DNA from: Burkholderia gladioli
Lineage (GTDB): Bacteria; Pseudomonadota; Gammaproteobacteria; Burkholderiales; Burkholderiaceae
Reading direction: 5' to 3'
Assembly (NCBI RefSeq): GCF_000959725.1
Contig: NZ_CP009323.1
Location: 3,534,001-3,598,000, forward strand
Length of the DNA stretch: 64,000 nt
Part shown: one piece after another, positions 47,288 through 57,753 of the stretch
How the letters are laid out: every line of letters begins with the position of its first letter
Position numbering within the stretch: position 1 is the first letter of the stretch
The notes under the pieces: generated by a model
The model's database searches: none
Seen by the model: only the letters and a program-made list of their open reading frames with translations
Told to the model about the DNA's origin: nothing
Position numbers and translations under genes: made by a program

Positions 47288-47639
47288 GGGGGAACCTGCT
47301 GGCATTGTGTTTCAGGGGAAGGCGCGTCAGACGCCCCGAGAACTGCCCCGGGCACGGCTTCGGACGGCATTTTAATCGTCGCATGAGGGTGTGTCAAACA
47401 TCTTATATCTTATATAAGAGTTGGGAGTCGACGCACGCAGAGGCCGGCCATTCGGCGCGATGCCGACAGGGCACGGCGAAAATCCTTCACATCAGTTGTG
47501 AAAACCTATCGTTGGACGAGGCGGCACTCGAAATCCAATACTTCCTCCATGTCGAAGCGATGGATCAGCTGCTCGACACGAGGTTGCGATCCGCTTGGAG
47601 ATCGCAACATGCGTTCAACCGGAAAAGCAGGATAAGAAC
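47288..47639. other. Divergent intergenic region, acnB / map
   Basis: 352 bp, AT-rich in the middle (47390-47420). It contains a 12-bp palindrome at 47408-47419 with a half-repeat before it. No gene seen. Confidence 0.6.
47401..47420. promoter_or_regulatory. TCTTATATAAGA operator candidate
   Basis: Perfect palindrome TCTTATATAAGA at 47408-47419, preceded by the half-copy TCTTATAT (47401-47408). Located 113 bp before acnB and 220 bp before map. It looks like a GntR-type operator of central-carbon genes; the regulator is not in the window. Confidence 0.5.
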
Positions 47640-48482
47640 ATGAGCCACGATATCGATTACAACAAAATTTCCATCAAGACTCCTGAGGAAATCGCGATGC
47701 TGCGCGCCGCGGGTCGCATTGCTGCCCAGGTCCTGCAGGATCTCACGCCGCATATCCAGCCGGGCGTGAGCTCGCGCCAGATCAACGACCTGGCCTACGA
47801 CCTGATCGTCAACAAGTACCACGCGGAAATCGATCGGGAGGATCTCGCCGGCTACGATTCGAGCCAGTACGCCTGCATCTCGATCGCGCATAACGAGAAT
47901 GCCTTCAGCGGCGAACCGAGCGACTTGCCGCTGAAGAAGGGCGATCTGTTCGGCGTCGACGTCAGCATCAAGAAGGAAGGGTGGTGCGGCGACACCCAGC
48001 GCATGTGGATCGTCGGCGAGGAGACCAGCGCCGAGGCGCGGTTGTTGATGGCGGTCGGATACCAGGCCATGTGCCTGGGCATCAGCCTGGTCCGCCCCGG
48101 CGCGAAGGTGCAGGATATCGCCCGCCGCGTGCAGGCCTATGTCGAGTCGTTCGGGTTCTCGATGCTGCGCGTGCCGAGCGGAACGGGGCATTCGATCGGC
48201 CAGGTCCACGCGGACGGATGGCTGATTCCCTACTACGACTCGTCCATCAACGAAGGGCGGGTGCTGGAGAAGGGCATGGTGATCACGGTCGAGCCGTTCA
48301 TTTGCGCCGGATCCGGTGCGGGCATCCGCCTGAACAACGTCACGCGTTCGGCACAGACCGCCGACAAGTCGCTGGCCGTCTACTGGGAGCACGTGGTCGC
48401 GGTCACCGAATCCGGCTGCGAAGTGCTGGATCTGCGCGACGGCGAGGACGTCACGTTCTACGACGCGCGGCTTCGCGCCTGA
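47640..48482 (+). CDS. map: Type I methionine aminopeptidase, probably a second copy
   Basis: 280 residues, pita-bread fold. Metal ligands are GVDVSIKKEGWCGD (two Asp), GTGHSIGQVH (His), VITVEPF (Glu) and the last Glu in YWEHVVAVTE. It removes N-terminal Met. The motif GTGHSIGQ and neighbouring SIKKEGW differ from the housekeeping form, so it is likely a paralogue. ATG 47640 follows AGGAT. The end overlaps the convergent LysR gene by 32 bp. Confidence 0.9.
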   Translation: MSHDIDYNKISIKTPEEIAMLRAAGRIAAQVLQDLTPHIQPGVSSRQINDLAYDLIVNKYHAEIDREDLAGYDSSQYACISIAHNENAFSGEPSDLPLKKGDLFGVDVSIKKEGWCGDTQRMWIVGEETSAEARLLMAVGYQAMCLGISLVRPGAKVQDIARRVQAYVESFGFSMLRVPSGTGHSIGQVHADGWLIPYYDSSINEGRVLEKGMVITVEPFICAGSGAGIRLNNVTRSAQTADKSLAVYWEHVVAVTESGCEVLDLRDGEDVTFYDARLRA

Positions 48483-49434
48483 AGCGCGGCATGCCCGGCA
48501 TATCCGTCGGATCGTCGTGCGGTGGCGGCGGTGACGCTTGCCCCGTCTGCTGGATCATGTCCTCCAGCCAGGCGACGAACTGCAGGATGGCGGCCTGCTT
48601 GCGCGTGTCTTCGCGCCAGCACAGATGGTAGTCGAGATGGGAGGGGATCCGGGTGTGCCCGACCTGCACCAGTTTTCCCTCCCGCAGGTAAGGATGGATC
48701 AAGCGCTCCCTCAGCATGGCGACACCCTGGCCCGCGAGGGCGGCATGCAGCAGCGATGCCGCATCGTCGAACATCGGACCCGATTCGGGGGCGACGGCAT
48801 CGAGACCGGCGGCAAGAAAAAATTCCTGCCACGAGCGACCGGAGAAGCGCAGCAGCGGAACGCGAACCAGGTCGATGGCCGTCGCCAGTGGCGGGTGCCG
48901 GTCGAGGAACCCCGGCGTGCAGACTGCGATCACCCGATCCTCCAGCAGTTTCCGCGACTGGAATCCGTGTCGATCGACGCTCTTGTGCCAGATGCCGATA
49001 TCGGCTTCCTGCGCGTCCGAAGCATCGCGGGTATGGCGCACCGAGATCGAGAGATCGAGATGCGGGTGCCGGCCGTGGAAGGCCTCGAGCGAGGGGATCA
49101 GCCACGCGGTCGCGAAGTCCGCCATGACGCTGAGCTTGAGCGACAGACGCCGCGGCCGGTCGGCCTGTCTTGCCTCCTGCAGTGCCGATTCGATATCGGT
49201 CAGCCCCCGGCGCACTCGCTCGGCCAGCCGCGTACAGGCGGTGCTCGGAATCATCCGCGACTGCGTGCGCGTAAACAGTGCCGTCTCCAGCATCGATTCG
49301 ACCTGCCGGATCTGATGGCTGATCGCACTGTGCGTCAGGCAGAGTTCGTTGGCGGCGGCGGTGAAGCTGTGGCAGCGTTCGGCCGTTTCGAGCGCGCGCA
49401 GCGCGGCGAGATTCAGGCGGATTCGTTCGGTCAT
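48451..49434 (-). CDS. LysR-family transcriptional regulator (GcvA-like)
   Basis: 327 residues. N-terminal helix-turn-helix (NLAALRALETAERCHSFTAA, then LTHSAISHQIRQVESML), then a substrate-binding domain with VMADFATAWLIPSLEAFHGR and GIWHKSVD typical of the GcvA/AmpR branch. The C-terminus (Pro- and Arg-rich, about residues 300-327) overlaps the aminopeptidase gene tail to tail. Divergent from a second LysR gene; effector unknown. Confidence 0.92.
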   Translation of the reverse strand: MTERIRLNLAALRALETAERCHSFTAAANELCLTHSAISHQIRQVESMLETALFTRTQSRMIPSTACTRLAERVRRGLTDIESALQEARQADRPRRLSLKLSVMADFATAWLIPSLEAFHGRHPHLDLSISVRHTRDASDAQEADIGIWHKSVDRHGFQSRKLLEDRVIAVCTPGFLDRHPPLATAIDLVRVPLLRFSGRSWQEFFLAAGLDAVAPESGPMFDDAASLLHAALAGQGVAMLRERLIHPYLREGKLVQVGHTRIPSHLDYHLCWREDTRKQAAILQFVAWLEDMIQQTGQASPPPPHDDPTDMPGMPRFRREAARRRT

Positions 49435-49678
49435 GGGGAGCCTGGAGCGAGTTGGGGCATGGTGGGCGTGCGTGCTGTTCCTCGGAAATCCCGATCCGCC
49501 CGCATCGACTGCTGCATGATGGCGTCCATGCTAGGAGGCCGGCTCGGCCATGGCAAATTCATACTTTTGATGGCCTGATATATATTTCATCAATATCGCC
49601 AGGCTCGATCCGATGCCGCGCTCGGGCCTTCGAGGCAAGGCCGTTGCGGCGCAGCCAGGCCCTTCGAGGTTTCCGCCC
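49435..49678. promoter_or_regulatory. Divergent LysR promoter region with inverted repeat
   Basis: TTGATG (49567-49572) and CATCAA (49588-49593) form a perfect repeat with a 15-nt AT-rich spacer, the shape of a LysR box. It is 86 bp before the plus-strand LysR and 133 bp before the minus-strand one. Confidence 0.5.
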
Positions 49679-50590
49679 GTGAGCACATCCATCACCCTGC
49701 GCCAGATCGAATACTTCGTGTCCGTCGCCGACACCGGGCAGATTTCCCAGTCGGCGAACCTTTGCGCGGTGTCCCAGTCGTCGATGACGATCGCCTTGAA
49801 GAAGCTCGAGGACGCGGTGGGCACGACCCTGCTCCAGCGTCATTCCAGAGGGGTTCGGCTCACCCAGGCGGGCGAGCGCTTTCTGCGTCATGTGCAGCAC
49901 GCGGCGATCTCGGTCGATCGCGCCGTCGCGGCGGCGCAGGAGGTGCCCGAGCAGGTCGCGGGGCAGGTTCGCATCGGCGTGACCGAAACCATCTCGGCCT
50001 ACCTGATGCCCTCGCTGATGTCGGCCGTTGCCGAGCGTTTCGGCAAGCTGAACGTGAGCATCGTCGAAAGCGAGCGGGAGACCATCGAGGCGATGCTGGC
50101 CGACGATCGCCTCGATATCGCGCTGCTGCTGGTATCGAACACGGCGGAAGTCGAGGGCCTGAGGTACGAGACGATCCTTCGCTACGCCCGCCGCCTGTGG
50201 ACCCGTCCCGATCATCCGCTGCAGGAGGCGTCGCGCGTCACGCTCGAGGATGTCGCGCGCGAGGACTACCTGCTGCTGGACATGGACGAGCATCTGCGCA
50301 CGGTCGGCAGGTACTGGGGAAGCTACGGTATCGCGCCCAGGGTCCGGATGCAGAGCCGATCGATCGAAGCGGTCAGGAGCCTGGTCGCGCTCGGACACGG
50401 CGTCACGATCCTGTCGGACCTGGTTTATCGCCCCTGGTCGCTGGAGGGCAACCGGATCAGCCGCCGCGAGCTGAGCGTGACGGTGCCGACCATGGATGTC
50501 GGCGCGGTCTGGCGGCGGGCAGGGAGCGTGTCGACGCCCTGTCGAGCCTTGCTCGATCTGTTCCGGTCGTGGCGGAAAACGGCACCGTAA
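49679..50590 (+). CDS. LysR-family transcriptional regulator
   Basis: 303 residues from GTG 49679, which has GAGGT 9 bp upstream and begins right before TLRQIEYFVSVADTGQISQ. Helix-turn-helix LCAVSQSSMTIALKKLEDA. Effector domain RIGVTETISAYLMPSLMSAV and LVALGHGVTILSDLVYRPW, as in regulators of aromatic or amino-acid metabolism. Target unknown. The upstream 22 in-frame residues are not family-like. Confidence 0.92.
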   Translation: MSTSITLRQIEYFVSVADTGQISQSANLCAVSQSSMTIALKKLEDAVGTTLLQRHSRGVRLTQAGERFLRHVQHAAISVDRAVAAAQEVPEQVAGQVRIGVTETISAYLMPSLMSAVAERFGKLNVSIVESERETIEAMLADDRLDIALLLVSNTAEVEGLRYETILRYARRLWTRPDHPLQEASRVTLEDVAREDYLLLDMDEHLRTVGRYWGSYGIAPRVRMQSRSIEAVRSLVALGHGVTILSDLVYRPWSLEGNRISRRELSVTVPTMDVGAVWRRAGSVSTPCRALLDLFRSWRKTAP

Positions 50591-50966
50591 TGGCGGCCCG
50601 GCCCGGCCCGGCTGAGCGCCGTCGGCATCGTCACGTTCGGGCGCTTGCGCCAGCATGAAAAAAAGGCGGCTGCCCCGCGCCGCGTGCCATCACGCCGCTC
50701 GGGGCAAGCCGCCCGGAACGCATCGGAACGAAGATGGCCTTCTCGTTCCGACGCCGCGGACCGCTGCCGGCCGGGGCCGACGCCCGAGCTCGCGCCGGCA
50801 GCGGCTCCTCAGAGCGCACGCGGCATCGGCCGCCGCTCGCGCGGCGCGCGCCAGCGCGCGTGCCGCAGGCAGTGATGCAGGGCATCGCCGCGCCGTGCCA
50901 GGCCGCGTCGCCGGGCGCCGCGCGCGGCCTGGCTCGCGCCGTCGCGAAACAGGCAGGGCGCGGGGC
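50591..50966. other. 376-bp convergent intergenic region
   Basis: Lies between the LysR stop and the chemoreceptor stop. Contains the strong minus-strand terminator at 50658-50713 and nothing else recognisable. Confidence 0.6.
50658..50713 (-). terminator. Terminator of the chemoreceptor gene
   Basis: On the minus strand: GGCGGCT-TGCCCC stem (50713-50701) with GGGGCA-GCCGCC (50676-50665), one bulged T, then seven T (50664-50658). Confidence 0.7.
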
Positions 50967-52607
50967 TCATGCCGGCACCATGCGCCAGTTGGCGCGGCCG
51001 GCCCGGCGCTCGCCGCCGTCGAGGCCATCGATGCCGCTCGCCCGTTCCTGCGCGATCCGGAAGGTCGCCACCGTCTCGTCGAGTTGCCGTCCCTGGGTCT
51101 CCAGCGACTTCGAGGCCGCCGCGGCCTGCTCGACCAGGGCCGCGTTCTGCTGGGTGGTCTCGTCCATCTGGGTGATGGTCAGGTTGACCTGGTCGATGCC
51201 GCGGCTCTGCTCGGAGGAGGCGGCGGCGATCTCGCCCATGATGTCGGTCACGCGCGCCACCGCCTGGGTCACCTCGTTCATGGTCCTGCCGGCCTCGTCG
51301 GCGAGCACGGCGCCGTCCTGCACGGTCTGCACCGAGGCCGTGATCAGCTCCTTGATCTCCTTGGCCGCGCCCGAGGAGCGCTGGGCCAGCGCGCGCACCT
51401 CGCTGGCCACCACCGCGAAGCCGCGGCCCTGTTCGCCGGCGCGCGCCGCCTCGACCGCCGCGTTGAGCGCGAGGATGTTGGTCTGGAACGCGATGCCCTC
51501 GATCATGCCGGTGATCTCGGCGATCTTCGAGGAGCGTTCTCCCAGGTCGTTCATGGTGTCGACCACGCGCCCCACCGCGTGGCTGCCGCGCTGCGCGACC
51601 TCGGAGGCGCTGCTGGCCAGCGTGCTGGCCTGCTGGGCGTTTTCCGCGTTCAGGCGCACGGTCGAGGTGAACTGCTCCATGGTGGCCGCGGTTTCCTGCA
51701 GCGAGGCCGCCTGTTCCTCGGTGCGCTGGCTCAGGTCGACGTTGCCGGCGGCGATCTCGCCCACCGCCAGCGCGATGCCCGAGCTGCCCTCGCGCACGCG
51801 GCTGACGATGCCGGCCAGGCGCGTGTTCATGGTATTGAGCGCGTCGAGCAGGTCGCGCGTCTCGTCGTGGCCGCGCACCTCGATGTGGCTGGTCAGGTCG
51901 CCGTCGGCGACGGTGCGCGCCACGCGCACCGCCTCGGACAGTGGCCGCGTGATCGAGCGGGTGATCGCCACCCCGGCCAGCGCGGCCAGCGCGAGGGCCG
52001 CCGCGCAGATCCCCAGCATCAGGTTGCGCGCGGTGTCGTAGCGTTCCACGCCGGCCTGCGCGAGCGCGCTCTCGCGTTCGCGCGTGTAGCTCGCGTAGGC
52101 GTCGGTGGCGCGCACCAGCTCTGCCAGCAGCGGCCGGCACTTGTCGTCGATCGCGGCGATCGCGTCCTCGCGCTGGCCGGCCAGCGCCTGCTGGACGATC
52201 GCCAGCGCCACCGGCCCGTAGCGGCTCTCGACGTTGGCGATGTCGGCGGCGAGTTGGCGCGCCTCGGGCGTGGTGTCGCTCGCACTGGCGAGCAGCGACT
52301 GGAGCTGGGCCAGGTAGCGCTGCACGTCGGCATGCGCGCGCTCGACGTCGGCTTTTTCCACGGCGATATCGTCGGGCTTGGTCACCAATACCAGGTTACG
52401 CGCCGCGATCGCGCGCCGGTCGACCGCCATGCGGATCTGCGCCGCGGTATTGGCGCGCGCGTTCACGCCAGCCGTGTAGCCGGTGAAGGCGAGATTGGCG
52501 TCCGAGAGCGCATGCAGCGCGAATGCCGAGACGCCCACCACGATCGCCGCGAGTATGCCGAAACCGCCGAGCAGTTTATGTTTGATGCCCAGCCTGGGAA
52601 TTTTCAT
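50967..52607 (-). CDS. Methyl-accepting chemotaxis protein
   Basis: 546 residues. TM1 at about 13-32, a periplasmic four-helix-bundle-like sensor (about 33-190), TM2 about 195-215 and HAMP. The cytoplasmic hairpin has the invariant tip [22 protein letters not shown]. Methylation helices carry the paired Glu/Gln sites. It passes ligand signals to CheA/CheW. No C-terminal CheR-docking pentapeptide is seen. Ligand unknown. A sigma-28-like promoter lies upstream (52671-52697). Confidence 0.94.
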   Translation of the reverse strand: MKIPRLGIKHKLLGGFGILAAIVVGVSAFALHALSDANLAFTGYTAGVNARANTAAQIRMAVDRRAIAARNLVLVTKPDDIAVEKADVERAHADVQRYLAQLQSLLASASDTTPEARQLAADIANVESRYGPVALAIVQQALAGQREDAIAAIDDKCRPLLAELVRATDAYASYTRERESALAQAGVERYDTARNLMLGICAAALALAALAGVAITRSITRPLSEAVRVARTVADGDLTSHIEVRGHDETRDLLDALNTMNTRLAGIVSRVREGSSGIALAVGEIAAGNVDLSQRTEEQAASLQETAATMEQFTSTVRLNAENAQQASTLASSASEVAQRGSHAVGRVVDTMNDLGERSSKIAEITGMIEGIAFQTNILALNAAVEAARAGEQGRGFAVVASEVRALAQRSSGAAKEIKELITASVQTVQDGAVLADEAGRTMNEVTQAVARVTDIMGEIAAASSEQSRGIDQVNLTITQMDETTQQNAALVEQAAAASKSLETQGRQLDETVATFRIAQERASGIDGLDGGERRAGRANWRMVPA

Positions 52608-52670
52608 GGTGGCCTCTTCAATTGGGGTTCGAGACGAAAACGGGCGTGACGAGTGCCTGTCGTAATCGCG

Positions 52671-52697
52671 TTAACGGGACATTTGTTTCTTTCTTTA
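52671..52697 (-). promoter_or_regulatory. Sigma-28 (FliA) promoter candidate
   Basis: Minus strand TAAAGAAA, 11-nt spacer, CCCGTTAA (consensus TAAAGTTT-N11-GCCGATAA). About 64 bp before the start of the chemoreceptor gene, as expected for a flagellar-regulon gene. Confidence 0.65.
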
Positions 52698-53121
52698 CCT
52701 TCCGGAACCCGAATAGTGTTGACCCCGATCATGAAAATCGCACGGCGATACTAAATAGCTTATTCATAGGCGAAAGTGCTTGATGGTAGAGGAATTCAAG
52801 GATGCTTTCTGGAATATTAAAAGCGTGGCCGGGCAGGCAATTTCGGGAGGATGATCAGTCAATCGTTTGCGCACCAATTGTCATACGAGAGATTTCATTC
52901 CCGTATTTCAGGTAGTAACGGATGAATATCGGGATCGAAAGCATTTCGGAAAATCGATAGGAGAATATGGAAAACGCCATCGATTATTCATGGATGAAAC
53001 GATCGATTGATTTTTGCGGGGAAATCGGCGGATTGGCGCGCGGCGCGAATCGTTCCTGGCGAATGCCGCGGCCTTGCCTCGATCGTGCCGGCGCCGAATG
53101 GCGCGGCGCGCGGCGGCTGGA
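52698..53121. other. AT-rich intergenic stretch
   Basis: About 420 bp, clearly poorer in GC than surroundings (notably 52740-53030). A 77-codon frame starting at 52967 has a good AGGAGA ribosome-binding site but runs antisense into yehW and has no recognisable product. No terminator is clear. Confidence 0.5.
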
Positions 53122-53885
53122 TCAGCCGCGCGTCGTCCGTGCGCCTGCCGCACCCTGGGCGGGCGCAAGCCACCGGCCGGCGAAGCCGAGCGCGTCGTAG
53201 ACCAGCACCGCCAGCAGCGCCACGATCACGCCGCCTTGCAGCACGAAGGCGGTGTTCGAGGTCTGCAGGCCGGCGATGATCACGTCGCCGAGCCCCTTGG
53301 CGGCCACCGTCGAGCCGATCGTCGCGGTGCCGAGGTTGATCACCACGGCCAGCCGCACGCCGTTGAGGATCACCGGCGCGGCCAGCGGCAACTCGATCGA
53401 CAGCAGCCGCTGCCGCTCGCTCATGCCCATGCCGCGCGCGGCCTCGAGGGTGGCGGGCGCGATCGAGCCCAGGCCGGCGAGGGTGCTCTCGAACACCGGC
53501 AGCAGGCCGTAGAGCGTCAGCGCGAGCAGCACCGGCTTGGCGCCGAAGCCGACCGCCGGCACCGCCAGCGCGAGCACCGCCACCGGCGGGAAGGTCTGGC
53601 CGAGGTTGGCGATACTGCGCGCCACCGGCAGGAAATCGGCGCCGGCCGGGCGCGTCACGGCGATCCCGGCCAGCATCGCCAGCGCCGAGCCGATCAGGCT
53701 GGAGGCGGCCACGATCGCCAGGTGGGAGAGGGTGAGATCGACCAGGCTCGCGCGGTCGTAGATGGCCGGCGCGCCGTGCTCGGCGAGCGGCGCGAACAGC
53801 GGCTGCAGCCAGTCGGGCCGCCCGATCAGCACCAGCAGGGCGGCCAGCGCGGCGAGCCGCGCCAGGGCGGCGAGGGCGCGGCCGC

Positions 53886-53889
<4 letters not shown>
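53122..53889 (-). CDS. yehW: Osmoprotectant ABC permease (YehW-like)
   Basis: 255 residues, about six membrane helices. Core motif GIGSIAPATLEAARGMGMSE-type EAA loop and TIGSTVAAKGLGDVIIAGL near the end. Forms the channel with the YehY-like protein for glycine betaine-type osmolytes. Last of four genes in the same order as Escherichia coli osmF(yehZ)-yehY-yehX-yehW; the ATG overlaps the ATPase stop. Confidence 0.92.
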
Positions 53890-54820
<931 letters not shown>

Positions 54821-54824
<4 letters not shown>

Positions 54825-56017
54825 GCCGGGTTCCGTTGCGTCAGTTGTGTCAGTTGGATCGCGGCGTCGAACAGCACCGAGATCACGAAGGCCAGCGCGA
54901 TGGTGGGCAGCGCGCCGAGCAGTACCAGGTCGGTGGCGGCCTGGCCGAGCCCCTGGAAGATGAAGGTGCCGAAGCCGCCGCCGCCGATCAGCGCGGCCAC
55001 CGCGGCGAGCCCGACGTTCTGCACCAGCACGATGCGCAGCCCGGCCAGGATCACCGGCAGGGCCAGCGCCAGCTCGATGTCGAGCACGCGCTGGCGGCGC
55101 GTCATGCCCATTGCCGCGGCTGCCTCCACCACGCCGGGATCGACGCGATCGATGCCGACCACCACGCTCGAGACGATCGGCAGCAGCGCGTAGAGGAACA
55201 GCGCGACCAGGGCCGGGGCCGGGCCGATGCCGCTGATGCCGAGCGCGGCTGCCAGCGGCAGGTGGGCGGCCAGCAGGCCGAGCGGCACCATCAGGATGCC
55301 GAACAGGGCGATGCTGGGGATGGTCTGGACCACGTTGAGCACCGGCATCAGGGTGGCGCGCCAGGCCGGCCGGTGCGCGCAGCCGATGCCCAGCGGCAGC
55401 GCCACCGCGAAGGCGGCGAAGGTCGAGCCGGCCACCAGTTCGAGATGGCGCAGCGCCTCGGTCCAGAAGGTATCGGCGCGCACCGCGTATTCCTGCATCA
55501 CCGACAGGCCGTCCCAGATGCCGCTGGCCAGCGCCGCGCCCACCGCCGCCAGCGCGACCACCAGGGCCAGCACGCGCCGCGCGGGCGACAGGCCGAGCCG
55601 CGCCAGCGCGTCGGCGATCAGCACCGCGAAGGCGAACAGCAGCAGCCAGGCGCCGGCGGCCGGCGAGATCCGCGCGATCGCGGCCGAATCGGCATCGACC
55701 AGCCGCGCGGGCGCCGCGCCGAGCCAGTAGCCGAGCCAGGCCAGCGCGAGCGCGCCCGCCAGCGCGCGCCGCAGCGGCCGGCCCGGCAGCAGCGCGAGGG
55801 CGGCCGCCGCCAGCCAGCCGGCGATCGCCAGCGCCGCGAGCGTGCCGGGGAAGGCGGCGAGCACGCCGAGCCCGTGGCCCGGCACGATCCGGTTGGCGCG
55901 GAAGGTCACGAAGGGCAGGGCCAGCGCGCCGAGCACGGCCAGCATGACCAGCACGCCGATCCGGTCGAGGCGCGGGGAGGGGGCAGCGTTCGCCGCGGGC
56001 GCGGCGGCCTCGCTCAT
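54821..56017 (-). CDS. yehY: Osmoprotectant ABC permease (YehY-like), long form
   Basis: 398 residues. An N-terminal extension of five or so hydrophobic helices (to about residue 170) precedes the ABC permease domain with MGMTRRQRVLDIELALALPV (EAA loop) and GGGGFGTFIFQGLGQAATD. Length and extended N-terminus match YehY. Inner membrane; works with YehW and YehX. Confidence 0.93.
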
Positions 56018-56964
56018 TGCACGAAGCCCTTGGTCTTGAGGTAGGTGGCGGCGACGTGCGCGGCCGGTTCACCGTTGATCTGGATCCGGCTGTTGAGTGT
56101 CTGCAGGGTCTTGAGGTCGAGGCTGGCGAATACCGGCTTGAGCCAGTCGGCGATCTGCGGATGCGCCTTCAGCACCGCCTCGCGGATCACCGGCGCGGGC
56201 GCGTAGACGGGCTGCACCTTCTTGTCGTCGTCGAGCAGCACCAGCCCCGAGGCGGCGATCGCGCCGTCGGTGCCGTAGACCATCGCCGCGTTGACGCCGT
56301 CGGTCTGCGCGGCGGCCGCGCGGATGGTGGCGGCCGTGTCGCCGCCCGAGAGCACCAGCAACTGGTCGGGCTTGAGCTTGAAGCCGTAGGTCTTCTCGAA
56401 CGAGGGCAGGGCCGAGGCGCTGTTGACGAACTCGGCCGAGGCGGCCAGCTTGACCTTGCCGCCGCCGGCGATCCAGCGGCCGAACTCGCTGAAGGACTTC
56501 AGGTGCTGCTGGCTGGCCAGCGGGCCGAGCACCGCGATGCCCCAGGTGTTGTTGGCCGGCGCCGGCGCGAGCCAGACCAGGTGGTTGGCCGAGTAGTCGA
56601 GCCGCTTGGCTTCGGCGTAACCCTTGGCGGCATCCTTCCAGACCGGGTCGTCGGTCTTGTTGAAGAAGAACGCGGCGTTGCCGGTGTATTCGGGATAGAT
56701 GTCGATCTCGCCTGACGTGAGGGCGCGGCGCACGATCGGCGTGGCGCCCAGGCTGATCTTGTCGACCACGGCCAGGCCGTGCGACTTGAGCACCTGCGCG
56801 ATCAGGTTGCCGAGCAGGCTGCCTTCGGTATCGATCTTCGAGGCGACGGTGATCGAGTCGGCGGCCTGGGCGTTGCCGGCGGCAAGGCCGGCGCCGAGCG
56901 TGACGACGAGCGACAGGGCGGCGGGCAAAGCCGCGACGAGGCGGCGGCGAACGGCGAAATCCAT
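56014..56964 (-). CDS. osmF: Osmoprotectant-binding periplasmic protein (OsmF/YehZ-like)
   Basis: 316 residues. A signal peptide ending NAQAA-DS is followed by an OpuAC-type binding fold: TVASKIDTEGSLLGNLIAQVL, EIDIYPEYTGNAAFFF, and DGVNAAMVYGTDGAIAASGL. It delivers betaine-like solutes to the permease pair. First gene of the operon; overlaps the permease by 4 bp. Confidence 0.93.
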   Translation of the reverse strand: MDFAVRRRLVAALPAALSLVVTLGAGLAAGNAQAADSITVASKIDTEGSLLGNLIAQVLKSHGLAVVDKISLGATPIVRRALTSGEIDIYPEYTGNAAFFFNKTDDPVWKDAAKGYAEAKRLDYSANHLVWLAPAPANNTWGIAVLGPLASQQHLKSFSEFGRWIAGGGKVKLAASAEFVNSASALPSFEKTYGFKLKPDQLLVLSGGDTAATIRAAAAQTDGVNAAMVYGTDGAIAASGLVLLDDDKKVQPVYAPAPVIREAVLKAHPQIADWLKPVFASLDLKTLQTLNSRIQINGEPAAHVAATYLKTKGFVQ

Positions 56965-57380
56965 CGTGGTACGGCCTCCGGTGGGGACGGTCGGGAAACG
57001 TGGCGCGGGTCGCCAAACGGCGTCCAAGGTACTTGACTGGGGCGGCTTTGGCAAACGGCACGGGGGCAGATCGCCCGCGCTCGCGCCGCGGGCGGGTGGC
57101 TGGCGGCGGCGAGGCATGCATCGTGCGACGGCCGGAACACGGCGCGCGACGAACGCGGGATGCCTCGCTCGGGGCCGGACCGCGCGCGAGCCGCGCCGGG
57201 CCTAACGCCCGGCTTCCTGGCGCGATTCTCGGGCAATTACCGACGATGACACCGCGAAATCCATAGCGCGATTCAATTTGCGCAACGGATAGCAGCGTCG
57301 TTCAATGTGCTTCCCGCCGTCGTCGGGCCCGTTGTCGTTATTGTCCGTCCCTCGTTCGTCCATCCCCTGGAGCGCAACAC
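56965..57380. other. Divergent intergenic region, osmF / DUF3562 gene
   Basis: 416 bp holding both promoters. No clear operator or small gene seen. GC is lower from about 57240 to 57300. Confidence 0.5.
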
Positions 57381-57575
57381 ATGGCCGCGCAGATCAACGT
57401 CGAAGAGATCGTCGAATCGATCGCCTCCGAAACCCGCATGCCGAAGGAAACCGTTTCCGAACTCTACGAAAAGACGCTCGCCGAATATCGCGACGGCGCG
57501 CGCATCCTCGACTACGTCGCCCTGCTGGCCGCCAAGCGCGTGCGCGACGACCTGCGGCAGCAGAAGCGGCACTGA
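57381..57575 (+). CDS. DUF3562 family small protein
   Basis: 64 residues, acidic and helical (INVEEIVESIASETRMPKE, then VALLAAKRVRDDLRQQ), typical of the DUF3562 family common in Burkholderia. ATG 57381 has GGAG 10 bp upstream. Function unknown; single gene. Confidence 0.85.
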   Translation: MAAQINVEEIVESIASETRMPKETVSELYEKTLAEYRDGARILDYVALLAAKRVRDDLRQQKRH

Positions 57576-57753
57576 CGGGCCTTCGCCCGTCGCCGCCACC
57601 CTGGCCATTCCTCGTCATCCATGAAGTGGAACGCGTGCCCGTCGCGACGGGCGGCGCGCGATGGCCTGCGCGCCGGCATTTCGCGAGCCGGGCCCCGGCT
57701 TCGCGTGCCTCGGCTGCATGCGGGGCCAGGCCGGCTTGCCGCCGGCCTCGCGC

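Noticed and set aside
52967..53200. 77-codon plus-strand frame with AGGAGA ribosome-binding site
   Set aside because: Its second half is antisense to yehW and the product matches nothing; kept only as a possibility in the low-GC finding.
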